DNA of 26,396 nucleotides from Enteropsectra breve (taxonomy: Eukaryota; Microsporidia), in contig JALPMN010000593.1 of the NCBI GenBank assembly GCA_024243835.1, positions 1 to 26,396 of the forward strand, read 5' to 3'. Below are positions 9,426 to 16,977 of the stretch, one piece after another. Positions within the stretch are counted from its first letter, which is position 1; the number at the start of each line of letters is the position of its first letter. Both the position numbers and the translations under genes were made by a program. The notes beneath the pieces were generated by a model. That model saw only the letters and a list, made by a program, of their open reading frames with translations, searched no databases and was not told the DNA's origin.

Positions 9426-10055
9426 ATGAGTGTTGATAAAAACCAAGGGGGCAGAAAGAAGCAGGAGTCGAACTCGGACAACGTCTGGAAATCTGTAATA
9501 CAGACACTTTCTGCGAAAAAGAAGGAGGGGGCAGTGAAAAGCGGCGCCAATAGCCACATAGACTTTTCAAGTTTTGAAGCGCAGCTGCAAGAAATAACAG
9601 AACAACTAAAGAAAAACAAAACATATGAAGAATTCATTAAAACGGAGACTAAAAACTCACTTCTGTATGCCCCGCTGTTTGAGGAGCTTGAGACACAGTT
9701 CTCAAATAATGCCAAGGTGGAGGTCCCTGCCTTCTTCCCCAAGGGCCAATTCTACCAATTTTCAAATCCAGTGTTCTACAAAAAGCTGGATCTCGACACA
9801 CTGTTCTTCATCTTTTATTTCTGCAAAGGCACCATTCAGCAGACATACGCTGCCATGCAGCTGAAGAAGTACGCATGGAGATACCATCTCAAATACAAAA
9901 TGTGGTTCCAGCGTCTTGACGAGCCTAAGCTCATTACATCGGAGTATGAAAAGGGAGAATTTCTGTTCTTCGACTACGAAACAGCATGGAACTTCATGAA
10001 AAAAAATGACTTCATTTTTGAGTATTACTATCTGGAGCAGAATGACTTTTACTGA
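9426..10055 (+). CDS. NOT5: CCR4-NOT complex subunit, Not3/Not5 type
   Basis: The C-terminal half (about residues 104-203 of 209) is a NOT-box domain: FFPKGQFYQFSNPVFYKKLD, then LDTLFFIFYFCKGTIQQ, a WRYHLKYKMWFQR block and FFDYETAWNF. The DTLFFIFYF, W-F-Q-R and DEPK features fit Not3/Not5 rather than Not2. In CCR4-NOT this domain pairs with Not2 on the Not1 scaffold and takes part in mRNA decay; in yeast the Not5 N-terminus contacts the ribosomal E site. That N-terminal coiled coil is missing here: only about 100 polar residues precede the NOT box (yeast Not5 has about 560 in total). I chose the ATG at 9426, directly behind a CCCC run, because the upstream in-frame extension to 9279 is unusually Cys-rich; the AAATTT runs near 9250 would favour 9279. 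The domain is certain, the start is not. Confidence 0.9.
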   Translation: MSVDKNQGGRKKQESNSDNVWKSVIQTLSAKKKEGAVKSGANSHIDFSSFEAQLQEITEQLKKNKTYEEFIKTETKNSLLYAPLFEELETQFSNNAKVEVPAFFPKGQFYQFSNPVFYKKLDLDTLFFIFYFCKGTIQQTYAAMQLKKYAWRYHLKYKMWFQRLDEPKLITSEYEKGEFLFFDYETAWNFMKKNDFIFEYYYLEQNDFY

Positions 10056-10510
10056 AAAAGGAATCTCCGGGATATCCATCCCCTTAGCACCCACTTAACG
10101 CGAAAAATAGATTTGTATTTGCAAAGCATACCATGCACAGAAAAATAAACTTATTTTGAGATCGTGAATTTTATGAAGCATATTGGCAAATCTGTTTATC
10201 CTCTTATGACTTATATGCTTAAAAGTAAACCGCCAATCTTAAATTACTACGAAAAAATGCATCCCGACTCAATGTTTGCGCGATACACGCATAGCTCCAG
10301 ATATAAAATATCGTGCTGTTCATAATATGCTATTGCTTAAACAGGACACTTACGAGCCAGTACCCTTTTGGATATCGATTATTCGAAGAAGAGGAAATAT
10401 AGACAGAAAATAGATTAAAAGCTAAATATTGCGCTCGTACTCGCTATGCATGATAGGCTGCGCGGAGTTAACGGCCTTTTCTTCCCACAAATTTTGTTAT
10501 GTTTTAAACC
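10056..10510. other. intergenic with doubtful small ORFs
   Basis: About 455 bp before the eL39 promoter. A 50-codon ATG frame runs 10173-10325, and an overlapping second frame is open from about 10236 to 10413. Neither is recognised. No RNA gene motif was seen. Confidence 0.4.
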
Positions 10511-10548
10511 AAAATTTTTCGTAAAATTTTTCAAGAAATTCAGCCCCA
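10511..10548 (+). promoter_or_regulatory. eL39 start-proximal signals (AAATTTTT twice, CCCC)
   Basis: Two AAAATTTTTC words lie at about 10511-10532, and a GCCCCA element ends at the base before the ATG. Both signal types known upstream of microsporidian ribosomal protein genes are present together. This arrangement is the clearest example in the window and fixes the eL39 start. Confidence 0.7.
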
Positions 10549-10707
10549 ATGGGTTCAAGAAAAACTAGCCTCATTAAGAAGCGCTTATCAAAGGCTTTTA
10601 GAAGCAACGTACCACTGCCAAATTGGAAGAGATCCCTCCCAGGAATGAAGAATGCATACAATACAAAGAGACGTCACTGGAGATCTAATACACTCAAAGT
10701 TTATTAA
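10549..10707 (+). CDS. RPL39: 60S ribosomal protein eL39
   Basis: The 52-residue, strongly basic product starts MGSRKTSLIKKRLSKAF and contains the conserved family elements: a P-L-P-N-W motif (residues 22-26), a central SLPGMKNAYN and the invariant block NTKRRHWR (residues 38-45) before the end. Eukaryotic eL39 is normally 51 residues, so it is full length. The protein lies in the polypeptide exit tunnel of the large subunit. The ATG at 10549 follows two AAATTTTT runs and a CCCC run, and the stop TAA is at 10705-10707. There is no intron. It is easily missed because it is shorter than usual ORF cut-offs. It lies alone between Not5 and Nob1. Confidence 0.95.
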   Translation: MGSRKTSLIKKRLSKAFRSNVPLPNWKRSLPGMKNAYNTKRRHWRSNTLKVY

Positions 10708-11385
10708 ATTATGATGGCATAGAAATATTTTTTTGCAATTTAATAGCCGGAGTCGGCTTGTTGATCTACGGGCTTATTAAATCAGCATAGAAAAAATGCT
10801 TACCAAAATGGACTCACGTTAGCAGTTAAGTTTATAGTTTTTCTTTATTTAAAAAGTGAAACATTTTATATTTTACAGAATAGCAGAGATTTTTGATAAC
10901 ACTAAAATCACACCGTTCAATATAAAAGAGCATGCATGCATCATCGATATTCGCGATAGCCTTCTTCTAAATATCCTCAGTGTTAAGGTGAATTTTCTTC
11001 ATTTGCGCAATAAATATACCAAAATACCGTGTTTTAAAGCCAAAATTCTGTACATGCAAGTATTTTGGCCTCTTATAATGAGTTTATAGCATAGGTTTAA
11101 AAGCATGAAACCCCATAAAAAAATAACATCATCTTGTGCAGAGACACATACGATAGCAATAAGGTAATAAGACTTTAGAATTCGCTGCCCCTTTATATCA
11201 AACAACGTTCTAAAAATTTACGTAATGTTTTAGAATAAATTTTGTGGTATCTATCTGATACTTCAATATCAGAAAAAACATAAATGGATAGACATGCATA
11301 GTAACATGTCTGATAATAGCAACAAAATATCAATAGATAGTAGTTCTAACGATATATTTAATATTGTGGAATAGACACTCCCATG
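10708..11385. other. intergenic, no supported gene
   Basis: About 680 bp between eL39 (+) and Nob1 (-, its 3' end). A short hairpin AGCCG-GAGT-CGGCT lies near 10745-10758, soon after eL39. Open frames of up to 77 codons begin with non-ATG codons and look like spacer. Confidence 0.45.
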
Positions 11386-12069
11386 TTACAAAGTATTCCA
11401 ATCTATTTTTTCAGCATTTTTCTCCCGCTTTCTTTTTTCTTTTTGATAAATGCTATATTCACGCTGGTCCTCTGATTTAATCTCCACGCCCCTAAAGTCT
11501 TTGAGGATCTTGGGCTTCATTCGGAAGTTCTTCTTCAGCAAAATCCGTTCGTTTTCTCCTTCTCCTAAGACGCTTACCCGTGTTATAGTACCGTATCCGC
11601 ACCTCTTGCAGAAGTCGACATGTGTGTCATATACTTTATAGCATGTAAAGCATCGCAACTTATACGTTTTGTTCTCAAACTCTGGATCATCATTCAATCC
11701 GAAGAGGCCCAGTGCAGACTTGATACCGTTATCCTTCGAAAGACAGACTACTTCTTCAGCATCCTGAGTATTGTCTGGCCCAAGCCATTCATTAGAAATC
11801 TCATCATTAAGTTCAAGTGTAAGCGCAATTACAGATATGTCAGCGCTGCTTACCCCGTAGTGCTTGTTCTTGATTTCGTCGCGGACCATCTGGACGTATT
11901 TTTCTTGAGGATCCCTAATTTCTATCTGGAAGCTGTAAAAATCATAGTATTCATTGGAGGCTTTGTCTTTTATCTCATTCCTCACTGCTTGTGTGATAAA
12001 TCCTTTGGATATCTCTATCGACGGTATGTCTCTACCAAAAATATAATTTGCGTCAATTACCGCTTTCAT
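11386..12069 (-). CDS. NOB1: Nob1, 20S pre-rRNA D-site endonuclease
   Basis: Nob1 makes the final cut that creates the 18S rRNA 3' end in pre-40S particles. The 227-aa product begins MKAVIDANYIF with the PIN-domain aspartate D6; further acidic candidates are E32 and D77 (in SSADIS). A zinc ribbon follows at residues 139-165 with C140-x2-C143 and C154-x2-C157, in the pattern LRCFTCYKVYD...FCKRCGYG typical of Nob1. The C-terminus is basic. Yeast Nob1 has 459 residues; here the loops between domains are reduced. The ATG at 12069 is chosen because it directly precedes the PIN core and follows an AAATTT run and GGATCCA; the frame goes three codons further to a TTG only. It is divergent from Noc3 across a 214-bp spacer, so the two ribosome-assembly genes may share a promoter. 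Confidence 0.92.
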   Translation of the reverse strand: MKAVIDANYIFGRDIPSIEISKGFITQAVRNEIKDKASNEYYDFYSFQIEIRDPQEKYVQMVRDEIKNKHYGVSSADISVIALTLELNDEISNEWLGPDNTQDAEEVVCLSKDNGIKSALGLFGLNDDPEFENKTYKLRCFTCYKVYDTHVDFCKRCGYGTITRVSVLGEGENERILLKKNFRMKPKILKDFRGVEIKSEDQREYSIYQKEKRKREKNAEKIDWNTL

Positions 12070-12283
12070 TGGATCCAAAATAAATTTTTTTATTTTTTGA
12101 AGTAAAAATTATTCAAAATCAGTAGACTTTATTCCATTAAAGAAAAGAAAACTGTGTGGTATGCATTTTATGAAGATTCTATGTACTAAATCTACGCCTC
12201 TAAAATAAATAGTATAAAATGCTCCACAATACACATGGATTCTCTTAAAAATAATTTTTTAAATTTTTCAAATTTTGCGCCGA
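12070..12283. promoter_or_regulatory. divergent promoter region, Nob1 / Noc3
   Basis: The spacer between the two divergent start codons is 214 bp. Each end carries the start-proximal signal: AAATTT within an A/T run about 15 bp before the Nob1 ATG, and TTAAATTTTTCAAATTTTG ending about 8 bp before the Noc3 ATG. Confidence 0.55.
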
Positions 12284-13636
12284 ATGGCAGTAGATGCGCT
12301 GGAGACGCTTGCGAGCATTTCACTGGAAATTATGAATAAGCCCGAAGATAACGTAAACAAAATTGCGAAGATTATGAATCTCGATGTCGACAAAGATATC
12401 ATCTATCTGTCTCTCTCAAAGGTCTTTATCAGTATCTCTCCACTTTACAGAATAAGACTGCTCTCAGAAAAAGTAAAACACAAGCAGGGAGATCTGGTTG
12501 TCACTGAATTCGACAAGGCGCTTGTCGGCCAGTACAACGCCTATATAAAAGAAATATGTGCATCGGACACACCCGGAGCCTTCAAGAGCGCGTGTGTGCT
12601 GCTAAAATCATTGGATCATTTCAATTTTGCTGACAGATTGGTGTCTAAAGTGTTAGTTGGAACTGGGCTGAGCACGCCTGTAGCCGCGTTATGTGTAGAA
12701 GCGCTTGTTGACCGCATTAAAAACGATGTTCTTGGCGAAACGGTTTTTATGATTATAAACCAGTGCCTCGAGTACAAATACAGCAGCAGCATTGTGGATG
12801 CACTGCTTGAGAGCAGATATCTTGAGACCTGTGTAGAAATAAGAATCGACAAGGAGCTTAAGTACGACAAGGAGCGCATTCAGCAGAAGAAGCTTGAAAA
12901 GAGGGGAAAACGAGGCAAGGGCTTTTTTGCACGAAAGGAAATATATGACAAGAGTCAGAAGAAAGAAGAAAAGCAGCGCCTAAAGCTGCAGAGCACAGTA
13001 AAAACGGAGGAAGAATCTGCCATCGACCAAATAAACGACAAAAACTACATAAGAACAGTAAACGCACTGCAGAGGCTCTATTTTACGATTCTGAAGGAAA
13101 GGATGGACGGATGCTACGTGTCTGTCTTTCAAGGCATCCGCAAATATCTAAAAATAATACGAAATGAGTTTTATGAAGGCATGTATCAGCTGATCAATGA
13201 AGCGATAGGCAGCGCATCAGCCACCGCACAGCTGGAGGGGATAGCGACCATCATCTTTATTTATAAGGACAAAGGTATTGATTTTAAAAAGGCACTGGAC
13301 ACACTCTATGAAGTAATGCAGCCATTCAACTTTGATTTAGGGGAAACAGAAATAAGCTTAACCAGCGAGATAGTAGAGACGCTTTTCATCAAGAGCAAAC
13401 AGCCAATCAAAAGAGCACACGCGATTCTCCAGAGACTTATACAGGTAGCATGCATTAGGCACATGCCCGCCTATTCAGCACTAATCACAAAGATCAAGAA
13501 TATTTATGATATTGAGTTCTCTGATAACGATATTATGAATAAAAAAATGTACGAGAACTTCAGCGAAATAGACAGTGTCCCTGCCAAGCCATACTATGAG
13601 TACTATTTGTACAGCAAAATGGCTAAGCGCTTATAG
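12284..13636 (+). CDS. NOC3: Noc3, nucleolar complex protein for 60S assembly
   Basis: The 450-aa product opens with a helical region of Noc3 type (ALETLASISLEIMNKPEDNV) followed by SISPLYRIRLLSEKVKHKQG, matching the conserved PxYRIR(x)L element of Noc3 N-terminal domains. A lysine-rich stretch lies at about residues 190-240 (EKRGKRGKGFF). The CBF/Mak21-like helical repeats follow from about 255, and the protein ends in a YEYYLYSK stretch. Noc3 forms a complex with Noc2 that accompanies pre-60S particles to the nucleoplasm; yeast Noc3 has 663 residues, so this copy is shortened but covers both domains. The ATG at 12284 follows two AAATTTT runs closely. An AATAAA lies 8 bp after the stop, and the convergent Mpe1 gene ends 38 bp downstream. 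Confidence 0.88.
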   Translation: MAVDALETLASISLEIMNKPEDNVNKIAKIMNLDVDKDIIYLSLSKVFISISPLYRIRLLSEKVKHKQGDLVVTEFDKALVGQYNAYIKEICASDTPGAFKSACVLLKSLDHFNFADRLVSKVLVGTGLSTPVAALCVEALVDRIKNDVLGETVFMIINQCLEYKYSSSIVDALLESRYLETCVEIRIDKELKYDKERIQQKKLEKRGKRGKGFFARKEIYDKSQKKEEKQRLKLQSTVKTEEESAIDQINDKNYIRTVNALQRLYFTILKERMDGCYVSVFQGIRKYLKIIRNEFYEGMYQLINEAIGSASATAQLEGIATIIFIYKDKGIDFKKALDTLYEVMQPFNFDLGETEISLTSEIVETLFIKSKQPIKRAHAILQRLIQVACIRHMPAYSALITKIKNIYDIEFSDNDIMNKKMYENFSEIDSVPAKPYYEYYLYSKMAKRL

Positions 13637-13673
13637 AGAGTAAAATAAATGGATTCGACTTTATAAAGCTGAT

Positions 13674-14444
13674 TTATTTTTTGTACAAGAACTGTTCTAG
13701 CTCCGCCGTAGCAGTGCTGTCGGTTTTAAAGCTTTTTATTTTATCATGGCAAATGGGGCACTTGTTTTCAACCTGTATGCATTCCGAGCAGAACAAATGG
13801 CCACAGTTCGCGCGTACGGGCAAAGACAGGAGACCGTGGCACTCGCTGCATCTCAGGTGCTTGGGTATTTTGCCAAGCCCCTTCAGAAGTGTGCCCTGCT
13901 TCTGCCATTCCGATGTTTGTGGCTGTGCAGTCACAAAACCATCATCCATAACGAGCATCGCCGTGTTCGTGTTTGTTTCTGCAGCTGCCTGTGTTTTCAC
14001 CAAGAAGTCTTTGGGGATTCCTGAAGGCCGTTTAATCTTAACAATATCAAAGTTCTTGTCGTTGTTTGTTGGGCAGTGCTGGATGAAATGTCCTTTGTTG
14101 CCACACCTGAAGCACACGTAGTTCTCTGGAGGCTCTTTGAACGAGCGTGTAGAGCTTCCGGCGGTTTCTCGCGTGCGCTCCTTGGACACTGCCGGGCCTT
14201 TCCCCATCCATGCAGGGATTCTGTGCACGACGATGTAGCTGCTTCTGGAGATGTTTGTGTACTCGTCCTCAATCTCTTCGCCATTTTCTTCATCGAAGAA
14301 GAGGAGATCATAGTCCTTAGAAACCATCTTGCGCTGATTAATAATTTCATGCTTGAGCTCCCAGAGCATAAGGCCTGCTCCCTCAAAAGCTATTTCTGAG
14401 TAGTCTTTGTACGATCTGAATCGGTAGTAGATAATCGATGGCAT
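13674..14444 (-). CDS. MPE1: Mpe1/RBBP6-like subunit of cleavage and polyadenylation factor
   Basis: Mpe1 belongs to the cleavage and polyadenylation factor and helps activate pre-mRNA cleavage. The 256-aa product has the full family order: a ubiquitin-like DWNN domain at 3-76 (IIYYRFRSYKDY...IVVHRIP), a CCHC zinc knuckle at 111-124 (CFRCGNKGHFIQHC), a conserved GIPKDFL segment at 142-148, and a RING/U-box-type finger at 199-232 with C199, C202, C214, H216, C219, C222, C229 and C232. Yeast Mpe1 has 441 residues. The ATG at 14444 directly starts the DWNN strand and lies behind an ACCCCTGCA element; the frame extends 28 codons upstream to a TTG, which I reject. The TAA stop lies inside AATAAA, and the 3' end faces Noc3. 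Confidence 0.93.
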   Translation of the reverse strand: MPSIIYYRFRSYKDYSEIAFEGAGLMLWELKHEIINQRKMVSKDYDLLFFDEENGEEIEDEYTNISRSSYIVVHRIPAWMGKGPAVSKERTRETAGSSTRSFKEPPENYVCFRCGNKGHFIQHCPTNNDKNFDIVKIKRPSGIPKDFLVKTQAAAETNTNTAMLVMDDGFVTAQPQTSEWQKQGTLLKGLGKIPKHLRCSECHGLLSLPVRANCGHLFCSECIQVENKCPICHDKIKSFKTDSTATAELEQFLYKK

Positions 14445-14681
14445 TGCAGGGGTCTCTGAACATTCTAAAATCGCTGCAAATAATTCATGTAAAATGTATT
14501 GCAAGCACAGACTCGTATAAGAGTCCAAAATAGAACAAGCAAAATCTTGAAAAATGTTTGCTATACTTGGTTAGGGAGGTGTTGTTTGCTTTTAAATAAA
14601 ACCATTCACTTACAACATCCAAATTTGTCATAATATATAGGTTTTAAAAGATTTAAAGACAGTTCACTGCCTGCTGCTTCG

Positions 14682-14748
14682 CAAAAATTTTAGTAAAAAA
14701 TTTTTCTAGAAATTTTGGACTATATAAAGAAAAAAAATAGTACCCCCA
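14682..14748 (+). promoter_or_regulatory. promoter of U3 gene copy 1
   Basis: It contains AAAATTTT-type runs (14683-14715) and a TATATAAA box at 14721-14728, about 25-30 bp before the inferred RNA 5' end. The same block, with a 2-base indel near its start, precedes copy 2. Confidence 0.65.
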
Positions 14749-14916
14749 TGTGATCATACTATTCAGAATCATTTGTTTAGTTGATTGACATCGATGTACT
14801 TCGACAAGTGCAGCATTCACGGCTGGGATGACGACACGGAACACTGGGCCCAGACGAAACGGGGGCGTGCCCACTGATGAGTGCTCGCTGAGCAGGGCCC
14901 GGTGTGTTCTGACTAG
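14749..14916 (+). ncRNA. U3 small nucleolar RNA, copy 1
   Basis: U3 guides early 18S pre-rRNA cleavages in the small-subunit processome. The sequence has U3 elements in the right order. The 5' domain TTCAGAATCATTTGTTTAG (14762-14780) matches boxes A'/A of yeast and human U3. Box C' GATGACGA is at 14827-14834, box B CAGACGAAAC at 14851-14860, box C TGATGA at 14875-14880 and box D TCTGA at 14908-14912. An 11-bp stem pairs 14841-14851 with 14895-14905. It puts C' and D at its base and B and C inside, as in the canonical U3 3' domain. A TGCTC-GCT-GAGCA hairpin follows box C. The 5' and 3' ends are inferred to within a few bases. There is no intron, unlike yeast U3. Confidence 0.92.
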
Positions 14917-14917
14917 T

Positions 14918-15353
14918 CTTTATAATTCAAGTGTTTTTCTTATGTGTTTAATTATTTTCTTAGCTTTTGTGCTTGGATCTTCTGTTATATCTTTAAGCTT
15001 CGCTCATTTTGTAGGACTCTTTTAGTGAAATTATTTATCATGTAGTGGTTTTATTATTGCTTATATTAAAGCGTATTCTTGCCTGCAAGTTTGTATAAAG
15101 CATAAGTAATTCCCTATTTACGCTAAAAATTAAGGCCATTGAGCACTGTAATACGTAAAATGACGCGTTTGCATGCCATTGCAATTGTGAACGACTAAAT
15201 ATTAACGCCTAATATATACAACCAAGCTGTTTAAGCAGTTTCTATCCTGTATTTGTGGTAAAAACTTTATACAAGCATAATTTAATTCTTTTCGCATTTA
15301 GTTAACATATATGCAGATAACGCAATAGCATAGCACATTTTCGTTTATTATGT
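14918..15353. other. spacer after U3 copy 1, nothing recognised
   Basis: About 435 bp of AT-rich sequence. The first 20 bp still resemble the flank of copy 2. A 27-codon hydrophobic ATG frame near 14942 is the only frame of note and has no start signal. Confidence 0.4.
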
Positions 15354-15593
15354 TTAGAATACTATTTTACGTCCATCAGTAAAGTTCATTTTTGTAAGAA
15401 TGTATATGATCACATGCAGATTTGGCTTTATCAACTTTAAAAATAAGAGGTAGCAGTTATGATTTAACCTTATTTTTAAACCATCTTCGCCGTCTTCAAA
15501 TATTCCTATATTTATAACAGCAAGTAAGCTGCTTATCAACAGCTCTATATGAGACCCTGTGAACAAGCATTCTATGTCACATCGTACTTGCAT
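15354..15593 (-). CDS. small hypothetical protein, faint Pcc1 (KEOPS)-like pattern
   Basis: The 79-aa frame starts at an ATG (15593). Its predicted order is strand (VRCDIECLF), helix (SHIELLISSLLAVI), strand (GLKIRLNH), strand (CYLLFLKL), helix (IKPNLHVIIYILTKM), which resembles the fold order of Pcc1, the small dimerising subunit of the KEOPS tRNA-modification complex, also about 80-90 residues. The resemblance is one of pattern and length, not of diagnostic residues, and no AAATTT or CCC signal lies at the start, only an A/T-rich CAAAATTAAAG further upstream. It could be a chance frame in the U3 spacer. Confidence 0.3.
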   Translation of the reverse strand: MQVRCDIECLFTGSHIELLISSLLAVINIGIFEDGEDGLKIRLNHNCYLLFLKLIKPNLHVIIYILTKMNFTDGRKIVF

Positions 15594-16275
15594 GCGATTC
15601 TCTGAGCGTTGTGATGATTGATACTCTTTTGCTTTTTTATACTTTAATTTTGGTCAAACATTATTATTTTGGCCTCTTTTTCCTTGTGTGGTTTTATTTT
15701 TATATTTTGCTGTCGTCCTATTCAGAATTTCATGTTGTTTTAATCACTGCTCTTACAAAATCATAGGCATTTAACGAGTTCTTTTTCTTGAGCATTTCAG
15801 AAGGTAACCGTTTCTCAAAAAAAATGTGACCTCAGTTTCTGTAAATACTGGTCTGTCTTTAATACTCATCCTCATTGTGTCTCGTAAATAATACTACAGA
15901 AAAACTCAAATCGCGGATTTTTACAATAGAACGCAATTCCAGTATATGCAAAACGCATACTACACATGATATAAGCATCGTGTGACTTTAAGACCTAAAA
16001 GAAGCTTAGATCTTATCAACATTTGGGGTTGTCTGTTGTTTTCACAATGTTATATCCTGTCGTTATATAATTTTATCAGGAATAGCTTAAATTTCTAAAG
16101 ATTGAACCAAGTAGGCATAAAATTTAGCAAAAATTATGAATATTAAAATCAGTCCTTTAAGCTTTCTTACTGATAAGCTTACAGAACATAGTAGGAGTTA
16201 TTCTCTCATAAACACATCTGAAGGCGGTTAACGGAGATTGATGTTTACTCCTGCTAAACACTAATTGCCCTCAAA
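15594..16275. other. spacer between U3 copies, nothing firm
   Basis: About 680 bp, AT-rich. A 31-codon ATG frame at 16136 follows an AAAATTTAGC run but ends quickly. No RNA gene motif or repeat was seen. Confidence 0.4.
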
Positions 16276-16446
16276 ATGAAAATCAAAACCCTTTTGCAGA
16301 TAACATGTAAGAATGAATTTGTACTTTTAAGGCATTGCCAGCCTCTTATTTTGATTGAGCAAAGGCTCCGATTTCTCGCTGTTGATGAATATTTGAAATT
16401 CACCGAAATTAAAAAATCGTTTAAATCATTTACTCTTTTGGCATAG
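16276..16446 (+). CDS. possible 56-aa protein, unknown
   Basis: A short frame begins with ATG at 16276 directly behind TTGCCCTCAAA, nearly the same element that precedes the 743-aa protein gene (GCCCTC before its ATG). The product begins MKIKTLLQITCKNEF and has alternating hydrophobic and charged residues (LILIEQRLRFLAVDEYLKF), plausible for a small folded protein. I do not recognise it. An antisense frame of 76 codons covers the same bases (16254-16484); only one, or neither, is likely real. Confidence 0.3.
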   Translation: MKIKTLLQITCKNEFVLLRHCQPLILIEQRLRFLAVDEYLKFTEIKKSFKSFTLLA

Positions 16447-16549
16447 TGCCAGGAAAGCAAAAAGTTATTTCTTAATGTGCACATGGCTGTAGTAATATGT
16501 AATAGGTAACATAAGTCCTCATATGTTGGAATTCTACATCTTCGATTAC

Positions 16550-16614
16550 CAAAAATTTTAGTAAATTTTTTCTAGAAATTTTGGACTATATAAAGAAAAA
16601 AAATAGTACCCCCA
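16550..16614 (+). promoter_or_regulatory. promoter of U3 gene copy 2
   Basis: Same AAAATTTT runs and TATATAAA box (16587-16594) as copy 1, shifted by 1866 bp. The only difference is in the A/T run near 16563-16571. Confidence 0.65.
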
Positions 16615-16782
16615 TGTGATCATACTATTCAGAATCATTTGTTTAGTTGATTGACATCGATGTACTTCGACAAGTGCAGCATTCACGGCTGGGATGACGA
16701 CACGGAACACTGGGCCCAGACGAAACGGGGGCGTGCCCACTGATGAGTGCTCGCTGAGCAGGGCCCGGTGTGTTCTGACTAG
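16615..16782 (+). ncRNA. U3 small nucleolar RNA, copy 2
   Basis: This copy is identical to copy 1 through the whole RNA and most of the promoter: 16567-16783 matches 14701-14917 without a difference, a direct repeat of 217 bp. Boxes lie at A'/A 16628-16646, C' 16693-16700, B 16717-16726, C 16741-16746 and D 16774-16778. After box D the flanks diverge: here a TTTTT run follows at 16783-16787, which is absent in copy 1. Both copies keep every box, so both may be expressed. Confidence 0.92.
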
Positions 16783-16977
16783 TTTTTATTATCTAAGTCT
16801 TTCTTTATTTTTTTAATTTCCTCTAATATTTATTCACGTTATTGCTTAACTTTGGTGTCAGACATATAGTACTTTTGCTTGAATAAATTTATTGTTAACA
16901 ATTTTTCTTCAGCAAGTGTTTAAGAATCTTTTGCAGAAATCTTTTCGTAAAAAAGAGTAAAAATTTGCCACACTTGC

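Noticed and set aside
10856..11089. 77-codon plus-strand frame after eL39
   Set aside because: It begins with GTG, has no start-proximal signal and no recognisable motif.
14653..14874. Minus-strand frame of 73 codons repeated at 16558-16740 with the same protein
   Set aside because: It is the antisense of the two U3 genes and their promoters; its repetition is explained by the RNA gene duplication.
14828..15025. Plus-strand 65-codon frame across U3 copy 1
   Set aside because: The first half lies inside the U3 RNA, and the equivalent frame is not maintained after copy 2.
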